Positions 25,729 to 35,570 are shown, counted from the first letter of the stretch. The stretch: DNA of 64,000 bases from an uncultured Clostridia bacterium (GCA_945912145.1 CAMEBF010000001.1:248001-312000); one strand, 5' to 3'. Notes: generated by a model not told the origin, from the letters alone. Numbers and translations are program-made.

Positions 25729-25757
25729 AAAGTAACGATACTTTCGTGATGGTTCAA
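25729..25757 (-). promoter_or_regulatory. Weak promoter and palindrome before the response regulator
   Basis: On the minus strand TTGAAC (25757-25752), 17 bases, TACTTT (25734-25729). The inverted repeat AAAGTA-ACGA-TACTTT (25729-25744) covers the -10 box, a plausible autoregulatory site. Confidence 0.4.
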
Positions 25758-25831
25758 AAGAAAACCGATCGTCCTTATTAAATCACAGCGAAAGAAAAAT
25801 GGGGTAAGGAAAATATAAAGAAAAAATAAAG

Positions 25832-27130
25832 TTAGGAATCGGATTCAGTCAGAACGCCGATACAGATTTCGCCGTCCGTATCTTTTATCAGAACCTTCAG
25901 GATTTTGCCCGTCAGCGTCTCGTCAGACTCCACGCAGACAGGGGTATAATTCTTTGTATAACCGAACTGCGCGCCGTTTTTTGGAGCTTCAAACAGAACG
26001 GAAACGGTTTTGCCGATGGTATCGTGGAACGCTTTTTGACGAATCTCTTCACACAGGGCGGAAAGCGTCGCGGCTCGTTCGTTTTTGACGGCATTGGGAA
26101 GCTGTCCGTCCATTGAGGCGGCCTTTGTCCCCTCACGGACGGAAAAGGGAAAAACATGAACCTTTTCAAAACGGATTCTTTCGGCGAAGCGGAGTGTTTC
26201 CTCAAATTCTTCGTCTGTTTCTCCGGGGAATCCCGTGATAATATCGGTCGTGATCGCCACATCGTCGAAAGCGTCGCGGAGATTCGTTGCGAGAAGCGCA
26301 TACTCTTCCGCATTATAATGGCGGTTCATACGTTTCAATACGGAGTCGCTGCCGCTTTGCAAAGACAGGTGAAACTGCGGACAGAATTTTTTGCAGGAGG
26401 CGAACGACGCGATCATCTCATCCGTGATGTGATCGGGCTCGAGAGAACCGAGCCGGATGCGTTCGATGCCGTCTGTTTCTTCCGCGGCGTTTACGGCATC
26501 GCAGAGCGTCAGTCCGATGTCGCGTCCGTATGCGGAGAGATTGATTCCGACGAAAACGACCTCCTGAAAGCCTTTTTCAGCGAGGAGTGTCAGCTCTTTT
26601 TTGATGTCATCAAGCGGCTTTGAACGAGAACGACCGCGAGCAAACGGGATCGCGCAGTAGGAGCAAAAACGGTTGCAGCCGTCCTGAATCTTGACGAAAG
26701 CCCGGGTATGTCCCGAAAATTCGGTGATGATGGCGCCTTCATACGGTTCGTGGTTCTCATGCTGTTCGATCTGCGTAATGGCATTGTGATCGCGGAACCA
26801 TTGCCTGAGCGCGTTGATAAGCTTTGCATTGTTCTTATTGCCGAGAATGATATCCGCTTCTTTGACGGCTAACGCCTCTTCGGGAAACGCCTGCGGCACA
26901 CAGCCGGTCAGCACGACGGCGGCGTCCGGGTGCAGTTTTTTGAAATGCCGCACCGCCTGCCTTGTTTTTCTGTTGCTCTCCGCCGTGACGGTGCAGGAAT
27001 TAACAATGTAGGCGTCGGCGTCCTCTTTCGCATCGACGACGAGAAACCCGTTCCTTGTCAGCATTTCCGCCATTTCTTCCGATTCGTATTGATTGACCTT
27101 GCAGCCCAGCGTAAAGATTGCAGCCTTCAT
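25832..27130 (-). CDS. mtaB: tRNA t6A37 methylthiotransferase (MtaB)
   Basis: A radical-SAM enzyme that converts t6A to ms2t6A at tRNA position 37. The 432 residues have the UPF0004 domain with three cluster cysteines (C10, C46, C77), the radical-SAM CNRFCSYC motif (C152, C156, C159) and a C-terminal TRAM domain. The N-terminus AAIFTLGCKVNQYES is typical of MtaB rather than MiaB or RimO. I chose the ATG at 27130, 8 bases after AGGAG; an upstream in-frame start lies beyond the promoter. tsaD, needed to make its substrate t6A, is also in this window at 53330. Confidence 0.92.
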   Translation of the reverse strand: MKAAIFTLGCKVNQYESEEMAEMLTRNGFLVVDAKEDADAYIVNSCTVTAESNRKTRQAVRHFKKLHPDAAVVLTGCVPQAFPEEALAVKEADIILGNKNNAKLINALRQWFRDHNAITQIEQHENHEPYEGAIITEFSGHTRAFVKIQDGCNRFCSYCAIPFARGRSRSKPLDDIKKELTLLAEKGFQEVVFVGINLSAYGRDIGLTLCDAVNAAEETDGIERIRLGSLEPDHITDEMIASFASCKKFCPQFHLSLQSGSDSVLKRMNRHYNAEEYALLATNLRDAFDDVAITTDIITGFPGETDEEFEETLRFAERIRFEKVHVFPFSVREGTKAASMDGQLPNAVKNERAATLSALCEEIRQKAFHDTIGKTVSVLFEAPKNGAQFGYTKNYTPVCVESDETLTGKILKVLIKDTDGEICIGVLTESDS

Positions 27131-27151
27131 GTTCATCACTCCTGATTTTCT

Positions 27152-27180
27152 ATTATATAAGGGTTCCGGAGAAAATTCAA
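27152..27180 (-). promoter_or_regulatory. Sigma-A promoter of mtaB
   Basis: On the minus strand TTGAAT (27180-27175), 17 bases, TATAAT (27157-27152). Confidence 0.8.
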
Positions 27181-27208
27181 GCATATTGTTGTTTTACCGG
27201 ACATAAAA
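27181..27208 (+). promoter_or_regulatory. Possible forespore (sigma-F/sigma-G) promoter of the dac gene
   Basis: GCATA (27181-27185) lies 13 bases before GG-AC-ATAAAA (27199-27208), or 16 before CATAAAA. The elements resemble sigma-F/G boxes but the spacing is one base short. No sigma-A promoter was found here. Confidence 0.3.
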
Positions 27209-27250
27209 TTCAATAGACCAATCGGACAAATCGGGAAGGTGTGACTGATT

Positions 27251-28477
27251 ATGAAAAAAATTGCGTCATGTTTTTTGGTGCTTATCATGTGTTTCTTTGG
27301 AAGTGTCGGAAGTAATGCTGTCAGTCCGTCGGAGAATGAGGTCAGGGAGTGGGAGACAGAGAAAGAGGAACCGGCGGTCACGGTCGATGCCAGCGTCGCT
27401 GTTGACAGCGAATTGATCACGTATGCCAAAGCCGTCGTATTGATGGAAAAATCAACCGGCAAGGTGCTATACAGCGAAAATGAGAACGAACGTCTTTATC
27501 CGGCTTCCGTCACGAAAATTATGACTATTTTACTTGTATCAGAAGCAATTGATGCGGGCAAAATTAAATTGACCGATACGGTGCCCTGTTCCGAAAACGC
27601 AGCGTCCAAGGGCGGTTCACAGATCTGGCTTGAGCCGGGCGAAACGATGACGGTTGACGAGCTGCTCAAAGCGACCTGCGTCTACAGCGCGAACGATGCC
27701 TGTACGCTTCTGGGAGAATATGTCAGCGGCAGCGAAACGGCGTTCGTCAAAGCGATGAACGACCGTGCAGCTGAGCTTGGCATGAACAATACGCATTTTG
27801 ACAACTGCACCGGGCTTGACGACACAACCGATACGCATCTGACTACCGCCTATGACATCGCGCTGATGTCCTGCGAATTGCTGAAACATGACTTTATTAA
27901 GGAATATACAACCATTTGGATGGATTCTCTTCGGAACGGCGAGACGCAGCTTGTCAATACAAACCGTCTTGTTCGCTTTTATGACGGCGTTACAGGTCTG
28001 AAGACCGGCACGACAGATAAAGCCGGCTGCTGTGTTTCGGCATCGGCAGAGAGGAACGGCATGGAGCTTGTGGCGGTTGTGATGGGCAGCGAAAACAGCA
28101 AAGACCGCTTTACATCGGCACAGAATATGCTCGACTGGGGCTTTGCGAATTATGAGATCCTCACGCCGGAAGTGTCGGAATCCGATTTAGCACCTGTTCC
28201 CGTGTCGCACGGTAAACAATGCGACGTCAGAGCCGAGATACCGCAGATTGCGTCCGTGCTCGTCAATAAGGGACAGGAAAGTCAGCTCGAAGTGAAAACG
28301 CAGTTTTCCGAAAATCTGACGGCTCCCGTTGAAGCCGGTCAGACCATCGGTAAAGTTCAGATTTTTCTTGGGGAAACACTCGTCAGCGAGTATGAACTGA
28401 AAGCCGCCGAAGATGTGCCGGCTTTGACCTTTTTTACAGCTATGGAAAAATTGCTGACTTCTTTTACAAAAAAATAA
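27251..28477 (+). CDS. D-alanyl-D-alanine carboxypeptidase (DacF/PBP5 type)
   Basis: A 408-residue penicillin-binding protein, secreted and membrane-tethered. The signal peptide is 1-23. The S11 peptidase domain has the three catalytic motifs: PASVTK (S86, K89), YSAND (S146) and LKTGTT (K251). A PBP5_C beta domain (about 310-390) and a short hydrophobic/amphipathic tail follow. It trims the terminal D-alanine of peptidoglycan pentapeptides. Sporulating Firmicutes carry several, including DacF (forespore) and DacB (cortex). The promoter context hints at forespore expression but does not settle which it is. Confidence 0.9.
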   Translation: MKKIASCFLVLIMCFFGSVGSNAVSPSENEVREWETEKEEPAVTVDASVAVDSELITYAKAVVLMEKSTGKVLYSENENERLYPASVTKIMTILLVSEAIDAGKIKLTDTVPCSENAASKGGSQIWLEPGETMTVDELLKATCVYSANDACTLLGEYVSGSETAFVKAMNDRAAELGMNNTHFDNCTGLDDTTDTHLTTAYDIALMSCELLKHDFIKEYTTIWMDSLRNGETQLVNTNRLVRFYDGVTGLKTGTTDKAGCCVSASAERNGMELVAVVMGSENSKDRFTSAQNMLDWGFANYEILTPEVSESDLAPVPVSHGKQCDVRAEIPQIASVLVNKGQESQLEVKTQFSENLTAPVEAGQTIGKVQIFLGETLVSEYELKAAEDVPALTFFTAMEKLLTSFTKK

Positions 28478-28506
28478 AAAATTTCTCCAACATAAGCAAA
28501 TATCTA

Positions 28507-28535
28507 TTGAAAAATTCCGCAAAGCATTGTATAAT
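28507..28535 (+). promoter_or_regulatory. Sigma-A promoter of pgi
   Basis: TTGAAA (28507-28512), 17 bases, TATAAT (28530-28535). Confidence 0.85.
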
Positions 28536-28568
28536 AAATAAAATATTTGTTTGTTGGAGAGAAAAAAG

Positions 28569-29915
28569 ATGTCAGTGAAACTGAACTGCAAGTATTTAAC
28601 CTCATTTGTCAGCGACGAAGAAATCGCCGCCGTACAGGATGAGGTTCATACTGCGTATGAGAAATTGTACTCGCTCAAAGCCACCGCAGCGGGTAACGAT
28701 TTCCACGGCTGGCTCACTCTGCCTCAGGATTACGACAGAGAAGAGTTTGCCAGAATCAAAGCGGCGGCAGCAAAAATCAAGAACGATTCCGACGTCCTCG
28801 TTGTCATCGGTATCGGCGGCTCTTATCTCGGAGCCAGAGCGGCGATTGAGTTTTGCCGTTCCAAGAATTACAACCTCGTCGTCAAAGACGCGCCGAAGAT
28901 TTTCTTTGTCGGCAATTCCTTAAGCCCCACGGAGCTTTCCGAAGTGCTTGCGATCTGCAAGGACTGCGATTTTTCTGTCAATGTCATCTCGAAATCCGGC
29001 ACGACGACCGAGCCTGCCGTCGCGTTCCGTCTTTTCAAAGCATTGCTGATTGAAAAATACGGCAAGGAAGAAGCGGCAAAGCGCATTTACGCCACGACGG
29101 ACAAGAAGAAAGGCACACTCAAAGAGATGTCCGACGCAGAAGGCTATGAGACATTCGTTGTTCCTGATGATGTCGGCGGTCGTTACTCTGTCTTAACAGC
29201 TGTCGGTTTGTTGCCGATTGCTGCGGCGGGAATCGATATCGACGCACTTATGAACGGTGCGCGTGACGCGATGAACGCGTATGACAATCCCGACGTGATG
29301 ACGAACGATTGCTGCAAATATGCCGCGATCCGCAACATTCTGCTCCGCAAGGGTAAGAATGTCGAGATGATGGTCAGCTACGAGCCTGATTACACCATGA
29401 TGAACGAGTGGTTCAAGCAGCTTTTCGGTGAGAGCGAAGGAAAGGACGGCAAGGGGATTTATCCGTCCTCCGCGATCTATTCCACCGATCTGCATTCGCT
29501 CGGTCAGTATGTCCAGGAAGGGCAGCGTCAGCTTTTTGAGACAGTTGTGATCTTCGACGAGCCGAAATGCGATATTACGATTGAAGAAGAAAAGGACAAC
29601 AGCGACGGTTTGAATTTCATCGCCGGCAAAACGATGTCCTACGTCAACCGCAAAGCGTTTGAGGGCACGGTTCTCGCGCATACGGACGGGAATGTCCCCA
29701 ATATCGTTCTTGAAGTGCAGAAGATGGATGCGTATAATTTAGGTTATCTGATTTATTTCTTAGAGAAAACTTGCGCCGTATCAGGTTATATGCTCGGCGT
29801 CAATCCGTTTAATCAGCCCGGTGTCGAAAGCTATAAAAAGAATATGTTTGCGCTTCTCGGCAAACCCGGGTATGAAGAGATGGCGGCAAGTCTTTCCGAA
29901 AGACTGAACGGTTAA
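28569..29915 (+). CDS. pgi: Glucose-6-phosphate isomerase
   Basis: Interconverts glucose-6-phosphate and fructose-6-phosphate in glycolysis. The 448 residues are typical of the bacillar/clostridial form. Seen are [15 protein letters not shown] (about 78-92), the [10 protein letters not shown] phosphate-binding loop (about 143-152), the catalytic glutamate in the VQEGQRQ stretch, and the C-terminal [12 protein letters not shown] signature with the active lysine. The ATG at 28569 follows GGAGAG; an earlier TTG lacks spacing. A small P-loop gene follows after 33 bases in the same transcript. Confidence 0.95.
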   Translation: MSVKLNCKYLTSFVSDEEIAAVQDEVHTAYEKLYSLKATAAGNDFHGWLTLPQDYDREEFARIKAAAAKIKNDSDVLVVIGIGGSYLGARAAIEFCRSKNYNLVVKDAPKIFFVGNSLSPTELSEVLAICKDCDFSVNVISKSGTTTEPAVAFRLFKALLIEKYGKEEAAKRIYATTDKKKGTLKEMSDAEGYETFVVPDDVGGRYSVLTAVGLLPIAAAGIDIDALMNGARDAMNAYDNPDVMTNDCCKYAAIRNILLRKGKNVEMMVSYEPDYTMMNEWFKQLFGESEGKDGKGIYPSSAIYSTDLHSLGQYVQEGQRQLFETVVIFDEPKCDITIEEEKDNSDGLNFIAGKTMSYVNRKAFEGTVLAHTDGNVPNIVLEVQKMDAYNLGYLIYFLEKTCAVSGYMLGVNPFNQPGVESYKKNMFALLGKPGYEEMAASLSERLNG

Positions 29916-29948
29916 CCGATTATTCTATAAGCAAAGGAGAAAAACAAA

Positions 29949-30365
29949 ATGATTACATTACTTACCGGAACCAGAGGAAGCGGCAAAACCAAGAAGCTCA
30001 TCGACATGGTGAACGCGGCGTATCAGGCGTCTGCCGGTCACGTCATCTGTGTTGAAAAGGCCGATGCGCTCCGCTACGACGTAAAGCCCAATGTCAGACT
30101 TGTTTCGGCGGATGCTTACGGCATCTCCGGTTTCGATGCGTTTTACGGTCTGCTGGCCGGCATTTGCGCAGGCGACCATGATATTACCGATATTCTTGTT
30201 GACGCGACGCTTCGTATCGGTTCAAGAGATTACGAGGAGCTTGCCGACTTCCTGACGAAGGTCAATAAGCTTGCCGCTGATTCCGATACAAAGTTTACTT
30301 TCACCGTTTCCACCGAGACGGAAAACATTCCGGCTCGTGTGCTTGAGTTCTGCGAACTGAAGTAA
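29949..30365 (+). CDS. Small P-loop protein of unknown function
   Basis: 138 residues beginning with a Walker A motif, LLTGTRGSGKTKK (4-16). The protein has a Walker B-like DILVDATL near residue 79 but no further recognisable motif, and it is shorter than known AAA or kinase families. It may be an ATP/GTP-binding accessory protein; such clostridial proteins are sometimes loosely named after PilT. AAAGGAG precedes the ATG. It is downstream of pgi in the same direction, followed by two hairpins without a T-run (30371-30428). Confidence 0.7.
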   Translation: MITLLTGTRGSGKTKKLIDMVNAAYQASAGHVICVEKADALRYDVKPNVRLVSADAYGISGFDAFYGLLAGICAGDHDITDILVDATLRIGSRDYEELADFLTKVNKLAADSDTKFTFTVSTETENIPARVLEFCELK

Positions 30366-30395
30366 TTTCCGCTTTGCGCTTTTGCGGCGCCGTTC

Positions 30396-30428
30396 CGGCA
30401 GAAAGAAAAAATAATTTAATTTCTGCCG
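30396..30428 (+). terminator. Hairpin after the P-loop gene
   Basis: A nine-base-pair perfect stem CGGCAGAAA/TTTCTGCCG with no T-run; a second stem CCGC/GCGG lies just before it. Weak terminator or processing hairpin. Confidence 0.4.
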
Positions 30429-30436
30429 ATAAAGTA

Positions 30437-30465
30437 TTGACAAAGTCAAAAAATAAAGATATAAT
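30437..30465 (+). promoter_or_regulatory. Sigma-A promoter of DUF177-rpmF
   Basis: TTGACA (30437-30442), 17 bases, TATAAT (30460-30465): both boxes consensus. Confidence 0.9.
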
Positions 30466-30497
30466 ATTATCCGTTCGTATTTTGGAGGACTTTGCAA

Positions 30498-30980
30498 ATG
30501 AATATTGAACTGCGCCGTTTTTTTGAAAGTGACGATGTCCGGCAGGATTTTGACTATGAATTCCCGGCGGAGGATGATTTGTTTTCATCTCCCGTTCATG
30601 TTTCGGGGTTCGTGAAGAATGCCACCGGTATTGTTTCTCTTTCTGCGAAGGCCGAATTTGCGGTCTCGACGCAGTGTGCAAAGTGCGCAAAGAATATCAC
30701 GAAAAGCATGACGGTTCCCGTAAAGCATTTTCTGATTGCCCACCTGAACGACGAGAATAACGATGAGTATATTCTCGTTGAGAATATGGTGCTCAATCTC
30801 GACGAACTGGTGATGGAGGATATTTATCTTTCTTTCCCGACGAGATTTTTATGCAAAGAAGATTGCAAGGGACTTTGTCCGCTGTGCGGTCAGGATCTCA
30901 ATGAGGGTGAATGCGGCTGCCGCAAGCCCGTCGATCCCCGGCTGGCGGCCTTGCAAGCGCTTTTACGTGATGATGAATGA
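30498..30980 (+). CDS. DUF177/YceD-family protein
   Basis: 160 residues. The family is linked to 23S rRNA accumulation in plants and bacteria and is nearly always encoded before rpmF. Cysteine pairs that may bind zinc are C60/C63 (QCAKCAK) and a C-terminal knuckle FLCKEDCKGLCPLC..GECGC (about 118-141). The C-terminal CxxC arrangement is the clostridial form of the domain. The ATG at 30498 follows GGAGG by 9 bases; a TTG two codons earlier is unlikely. rpmF follows 28 bases downstream. Confidence 0.9.
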   Translation: MNIELRRFFESDDVRQDFDYEFPAEDDLFSSPVHVSGFVKNATGIVSLSAKAEFAVSTQCAKCAKNITKSMTVPVKHFLIAHLNDENNDEYILVENMVLNLDELVMEDIYLSFPTRFLCKEDCKGLCPLCGQDLNEGECGCRKPVDPRLAALQALLRDDE

Positions 30981-31008
30981 ATGTGTAAATTATTAGGAGG
31001 TTATTGAT

Positions 31009-31191
31009 ATGGCAGTACCTGCAAGAAGAGTTTCTCACGCAAGAAGAGACAAAAGACGTTCCAGCGTCTGGAAGATGGAAGCTCCCTCTCTCCAGAGATG
31101 TCCTCAGTGCGGCGAATTCAAGAGAACGCACAGAGTCTGTGATAACTGCGGCTATTACAACGGCAGACAGGTTATCGCGGTAGAGGACTGA
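31009..31191 (+). CDS. rpmF: 50S ribosomal protein L32
   Basis: A 60-residue zinc-ribbon L32 of the large ribosomal subunit. MAVPARRVSHARRDKRRSS is the L32 N-terminus, and the four zinc cysteines are C31, C34, C44 and C47. This is the C+ form, so expression would not depend on zinc-free paralogs. AGGAGG lies 9 bases before the ATG. It is expressed with the DUF177 gene and ends at a strong terminator. Confidence 0.98.
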   Translation: MAVPARRVSHARRDKRRSSVWKMEAPSLQRCPQCGEFKRTHRVCDNCGYYNGRQVIAVED

Positions 31192-31212
31192 TTCCTTTTT
31201 GTTCCTGACATG

Positions 31213-31245
31213 AAAGGCGGAGAAGATTTCTTTCCCGCCTTTTTA
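31213..31245 (+). terminator. Terminator of rpmF
   Basis: Stem AAAGGCGG/CCGCCTTT followed by TTTTT. Confidence 0.85.
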
Positions 31246-31274
31246 GTGTTGTTTATCGGAGGGAGAATGCAGCC

Positions 31275-32639
31275 TTGTCTGTTACGATCACACAAGTGAA
31301 ACCGGATTCGCTCTGCGGGCAAAAAGGAATTGCCGCAGGGTTTGATTTGGTTTCGATCAATGGGCACGTGATCCGCGATGTGCTTGATTATCGTTTTTAT
31401 GCGAGCGCAAAGCGTCTTCATCTGCTTTTTCATAATCTGACCGCGAAACCCGTTGAACTGCATCTCAAAACGCACGGCAATGCCGATGAGTTAGGGCTTG
31501 AATTTGAAACCTACCTGATGGACAAGCAGCATTCCTGCAAAAATAAGTGTATCTTCTGCTTTGTGGATCAGATGCCGCACGGTATGAGAGACAGCTTATA
31601 TTTTAAAGATGATGATTCCCGTTTATCGTTTCTGTTCGGGAATTACGTCACGTTAACCAATATGACGGAATCAGATATTGACCGATTGATCACCATGCAC
31701 ATTTCCCCTGTGAATATTTCGGTGCATACGATGAATCCTGACCTTCGTGTCAAGATGATGAAGAATCCGAACGCCGGAAAAGTCTTGTCGTACCTCCAAA
31801 AATTAGCGGACGGCGGCATTGAAATCAACGCACAGCTTGTGCTGTGTCCCGGTTATAACGACGGCGACGAGCTGCGGTATTCACTTCAGGAACTGTACAA
31901 GCTTGGAAACTCCATTGTCAGCGTTGCGGCAGTACCTGTCGGACTGACGAAACACCGTGAGGGATTGTGTCAATTAGAGTGTTACACGAAACAGACCGCT
32001 TCCGAAGTCATTGACATCATTGACAATTTCAATATGTCCCATTACGAAGAGCTCGGGCGCAATTTTGCCTATGCAGCCGATGAGTTCTATCTGAAAGCGC
32101 TGCGTGAAATGCCCGAACCGGCGTATTACGACGAGTTTCGGCAGCTTGACAACGGCGTCGGACTATGGGCGCTGACGAAGTACGATTTTTATCAGGCGCT
32201 CAAAGAGACGGATTGCTGTCCGTCCCGAAAGATTGCGCTGATTACCGGTGTGGCGGCGTCGCCGCTGATAACGGAACTGGCAGGAGCCGCCATGCGGAAA
32301 TTTCCACAGATTCACATTGATGTCAAAACCGTTGTCAACGATTTTTTCGGGCATGAAGTGACCGTCGCCGGGCTTGTTACCGCCGGAGATATTTGCAATC
32401 AGGTGAAGGATCTTTCGGCGTATGATGAAGCCTATATTCCGTCCGTGATGCTGCGCGACGGCGAACAGGACGTATTTCTTGATGATATGACTGTCGGAGA
32501 ATTATCCGGAAAACTAAACGGGAAAATATCCGTAACGGCTGTTGGAGGCCGTGAATTATTAGAAGCGATCATCGGAAAGGAGAGGGAGAATCATGGCGAA
32601 ACCGATTGTTGCCATCGTCGGCAGACCGAACGTCGGTAA
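31275..32639 (+). CDS. PDZ/radical-SAM-like DUF512 protein
   Basis: 454 residues. A PDZ-like N-terminus ([21 protein letters not shown], about 2-22) is followed by a CKNKCIFC cysteine motif (C88, C92, C95) of radical-SAM type, then the DUF512 domain. The function is unknown; proposed roles are in ribosome or tRNA-related metabolism because the gene is conserved next to der. The start is TTG at 31275 with GGGAG 9 bases upstream; the nearby ATG at 31267 is out of frame. It overlaps der by 47 bases, implying translational coupling. Confidence 0.88.
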   Translation: MSVTITQVKPDSLCGQKGIAAGFDLVSINGHVIRDVLDYRFYASAKRLHLLFHNLTAKPVELHLKTHGNADELGLEFETYLMDKQHSCKNKCIFCFVDQMPHGMRDSLYFKDDDSRLSFLFGNYVTLTNMTESDIDRLITMHISPVNISVHTMNPDLRVKMMKNPNAGKVLSYLQKLADGGIEINAQLVLCPGYNDGDELRYSLQELYKLGNSIVSVAAVPVGLTKHREGLCQLECYTKQTASEVIDIIDNFNMSHYEELGRNFAYAADEFYLKALREMPEPAYYDEFRQLDNGVGLWALTKYDFYQALKETDCCPSRKIALITGVAASPLITELAGAAMRKFPQIHIDVKTVVNDFFGHEVTVAGLVTAGDICNQVKDLSAYDEAYIPSVMLRDGEQDVFLDDMTVGELSGKLNGKISVTAVGGRELLEAIIGKERENHGETDCCHRRQTERR

Positions 32640-33921
32640 ATCCACCCTTTTTAATAAATTATGCGGCAAGCGTCTGGCGATTGTTGACGACACGCCGGGC
32701 GTTACGCGTGACCGTATTTACGGCGACTGCGAATGGCTCGGGAAGAGCTTTCTGCTTGTCGATACGGGCGGAATCGAGCCGTATTCCGACGACATTATTC
32801 TCTCGCAAATGCGGCGTCAGGCGCAGATCGCGATCGACAGCGCGGATGTGATCATTTTTGTGACCGATATTCGCACAGGCGTCGTTGCGACCGATGCGGA
32901 AGTGGCTACGATACTCCTGAAGAGCGGCAAGCCCGTTGTCCTCTGCGTCAATAAGTGTGACGCTGTCGGTGCCGATCCTGTTGAGATTTATGAGTTTTAC
33001 AATTTAGGTCTCGGTGATCCCATCGGCGTTTCAGCCGCACATGGACACGGCACCGGTGATCTGCTCGACGCCGTGTATCAGTATATCGGCGATTCTGTTG
33101 AAGAAGAGGAAGACGATGACACCATCAAGGTTGCGATCATCGGCAAACCGAACGTCGGCAAGTCCTCTCTTGTCAACGCCATTTGCGGCGAAGAGCGTGT
33201 GATCGTTTCCGATATCGCCGGGACGACGCGCGATGCGACGGACACCTATGTCGAAAACGAGCACGGAAAATTTATGCTCATTGATACGGCGGGACTGCGC
33301 CGGAAATCAAAAGTTGACGATACAATTGAAAAATACAGCGTCATGCGCGCGGTGATGGCGGTTCAGCGAGCCGACATCTGTGTCATTATGATCGACGGTA
33401 CACAGGGCTTTACCGAGCAGGATTCCAAGGTGGCCGGCATTGCGCATGAAGAAGGCAAGGGCTGTATCATTGTGGTCAATAAGTGGGATATCGTTGAAAA
33501 AGACGGCAAGACGATGGACACTTACCGTAAAAAACTGATGAATGATTTCTCTTTTATGTCCTACGCGCCGATTATTTTTATTTCGGCGAAAACAGGTCTG
33601 CGTCTCGGCAGACTGTTTGAGCTGATCAAGTTTGTCGATACGCAGAACGCCATGCGCATCCGAACAGGTCGTCTGAATGAGGTTCTCGCCGACGCGCAGA
33701 CAAGAGTTCAGCCACCGACGGATAAAGGCAAGCGACTGAAGATTTATTATATGACGCAGCCGACGACCAGACCGCCGACATTTGTCTGTTTTGTCAACGA
33801 TAAAGAGCTGTTTCACTACAGCTATCAGCGGTATATCGATAATCAGATTCGCGAAGTGTTTGGTCTGGAGGGCACGCCGACCCGGTATATTATCCGTGAA
33901 CGCGGTGATGGCTCTAAATAA
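32593..33921 (+). CDS. der: Ribosome assembly GTPase Der (EngA)
   Basis: 442 residues with two tandem GTPase domains and a C-terminal KH-like domain. The first domain has [15 protein letters not shown] (8-22) and DTGGIE; the second has [12 protein letters not shown] (about 180) and [12 protein letters not shown] and NKCD provide the G4 motifs. Der is essential for 50S subunit maturation. GGAGAGGGAG precedes the ATG inside the end of the DUF512 gene. Confidence 0.97.
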   Translation: MAKPIVAIVGRPNVGKSTLFNKLCGKRLAIVDDTPGVTRDRIYGDCEWLGKSFLLVDTGGIEPYSDDIILSQMRRQAQIAIDSADVIIFVTDIRTGVVATDAEVATILLKSGKPVVLCVNKCDAVGADPVEIYEFYNLGLGDPIGVSAAHGHGTGDLLDAVYQYIGDSVEEEEDDDTIKVAIIGKPNVGKSSLVNAICGEERVIVSDIAGTTRDATDTYVENEHGKFMLIDTAGLRRKSKVDDTIEKYSVMRAVMAVQRADICVIMIDGTQGFTEQDSKVAGIAHEEGKGCIIVVNKWDIVEKDGKTMDTYRKKLMNDFSFMSYAPIIFISAKTGLRLGRLFELIKFVDTQNAMRIRTGRLNEVLADAQTRVQPPTDKGKRLKIYYMTQPTTRPPTFVCFVNDKELFHYSYQRYIDNQIREVFGLEGTPTRYIIRERGDGSK

Positions 33922-33954
33922 GGAAATATTTTTCCCGGGAAATGAGGTTACACA

Positions 33955-34434
33955 ATGGCAAAGGTAATCATGACCTGCGGCAGAATCTGCAGCGGAAAAA
34001 CCACCTATGCCGAGTCCTTACGGAAAAAGAACGATGCGATCATTCTTTCGATTGATGAAGTTATGCTTTCACTCTTTGGAAAAGACGCCGGTGAACACCA
34101 TGACAAATATGTTGCAAAAACGGAGCATTATCTTCTTCAAAAATCCTTATCAATCATTGAAGTTGGCGTCAACGTAATTCTTGACTGGGGCTTCTGGACA
34201 AAAGAAAAAAGAGACTTTGTCAAGAATTTCTATCGTGATCACGGCGTCGATTATGAGTTCCATTATCTCGATATCGGTGACGCGGAATGGCATGAGAGAC
34301 TTGATAAGCGAAACAAGGAAGTCGAAGCAGGGAAGTCCGACGCCTATTATATAGACGGAGGTCTTGCCGCGAAATTTGATTCCGTTTTTGAAAAACCGAA
34401 ACGGGATGAAATTGACCTTTGGATGCCAATTTAA
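33955..34434 (+). CDS. Small AAA_33-type ATP-binding kinase-like protein
   Basis: 159 residues. The Walker A motif GRICSGKTT is at residues 9-17, followed by SIDEVMLSLFG (about 36-46) and IEVGVNVILDWGFW (about 66-79). This pattern is shared by chloramphenicol- and zeta-toxin-like P-loop kinases (AAA_33) and small-molecule phosphotransferases. The substrate is unknown. It has its own ribosome site (GAAATGAGG region) and is followed by a strong terminator, so it stands alone. It begins a less-conserved stretch that runs to tRNA-Arg. Confidence 0.75.
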   Translation: MAKVIMTCGRICSGKTTYAESLRKKNDAIILSIDEVMLSLFGKDAGEHHDKYVAKTEHYLLQKSLSIIEVGVNVILDWGFWTKEKRDFVKNFYRDHGVDYEFHYLDIGDAEWHERLDKRNKEVEAGKSDAYYIDGGLAAKFDSVFEKPKRDEIDLWMPI

Positions 34435-34447
34435 TATGCTGATTTTC

Positions 34448-34478
34448 CCTCCTATGAGATCATAGGAGGTCTTTTCTT
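34448..34478 (+). terminator. Terminator of the AAA_33 gene
   Basis: Stem CCTCCTAT/ATAGGAGG then TCTTTTCTT. Confidence 0.85.
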
Positions 34479-34497
34479 GCATGCTTGACGGCACGAC

Positions 34498-34526
34498 TTG
34501 ACAGAAAAAAAGGTCTGGTGTATACT
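34498..34526 (+). promoter_or_regulatory. Sigma-A promoter of the macro-domain gene
   Basis: TTGACA (34498-34503), 17 bases, TATACT (34521-34526). Confidence 0.85.
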
Positions 34527-34562
34527 GTTGTTATCCAGTTTACACCGTTGAAGGGTGATTTT

Positions 34563-35570
34563 ATGCCGTTTGAAATCGTCAGAAATGATATTACAAAAAT
34601 GGAAGTAGACGCGATCGTCAACGCCGCAAACTCGTCTTTGCTCGGCGGCGGAGGCGTTGACGGATGCATTCATCGGGCGGCGGGACCCGAGCTGCTTGCG
34701 GAGTGCCGGACGCTCGGCGGCTGCAAGACCGGTCAGGCGAAGATTACAGGCGGATATCGTCTGCCTTGCCGCTACGTGATCCATACGGTCGGCCCTGTCT
34801 GGAAAGGCGGACATTTTCACGAAAAAGATCTTTTGACATCTTGTTATCGGGAATCTCTCGCGCTTGCAGGGCAATATCATTGCGAATCCATCGCTTTCCC
34901 TCTGATTTCCTCCGGGGTGTTCGGCTATCCGAAAGATCAGGCATTGAAAGTGGCGATTGACGCCATCAGCGAGTTTCTGCTAAAGAATAATATGACCGTT
35001 TATCTGGTGATCTTTGATAAGTCCGCCTATCAGATCGGTTCAAAGTTGTTTGCCGAAATCGCAGAATATATTGATGATTGTTATGCGCGCGAGCATTCAG
35101 ACCGGAACAGATGCCGTGAAAGCGAAGTCCTGCCGTGCATGAGCGAGGCTGCATGTGCCGAGAGTATGTTAGCTCCTCATATGGCGTCATTCTCGGATGA
35201 CCTTGACGACCGTCTCAATCGGATTGACGAAAGCTTTTCGCAGATGCTGCTTCGTAAGATAGACGAAAAAGGCATGACTGATGCCGAATGCTACAAAAAA
35301 GCCAATATCGACCGCAAACTGTTCTCTAAAATCCGTAGTGACATTCACTATAAACCGAGCAAGCCAACGGCTCTCGCATTCGCGATTGCATTGGAGCTGC
35401 CGATTGAGGAAACGAAGGATATGCTGATGAAAGCCGGTTTCGCGCTTTCGCACAGCAATAAATTCGATATCATCATCGAGTATTTTATCGCCAAAGGAAA
35501 TTATAACATTTACGAAATTAACGAAGCTCTGTTCGCCTTTGACCAGAGCTTGTTGGGGGCTTGCGTATGA
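34563..35570 (+). CDS. Macro-domain protein with a C-terminal helix-rich (HTH-like) domain
   Basis: 335 residues. Residues 1-170 are a macro domain (ADP-ribose/O-acetyl-ADP-ribose binding): [34 protein letters not shown] and ISSGVFGYP. Bacterial members hydrolyse O-acetyl-ADP-ribose or ADP-ribosylated targets. Residues about 220-335 form a separate alpha-helical domain ([57 protein letters not shown]) with XRE/HTH-like spacing, which may bind nucleic acid or protein. The start at 34563 gives the normal macro N-terminus. The stop overlaps the ExoIII start by 4 bases (ATGA). Confidence 0.82.
   Translation: MPFEIVRNDITKMEVDAIVNAANSSLLGGGGVDGCIHRAAGPELLAECRTLGGCKTGQAKITGGYRLPCRYVIHTVGPVWKGGHFHEKDLLTSCYRESLALAGQYHCESIAFPLISSGVFGYPKDQALKVAIDAISEFLLKNNMTVYLVIFDKSAYQIGSKLFAEIAEYIDDCYAREHSDRNRCRESEVLPCMSEAACAESMLAPHMASFSDDLDDRLNRIDESFSQMLLRKIDEKGMTDAECYKKANIDRKLFSKIRSDIHYKPSKPTALAFAIALELPIEETKDMLMKAGFALSHSNKFDIIIEYFIAKGNYNIYEINEALFAFDQSLLGACV

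Noticed and set aside
34485..34562. Upstream in-frame extension of the macro-domain protein
   Set aside because: It would start before the -10 box and adds residues unlike any macro-domain N-terminus.
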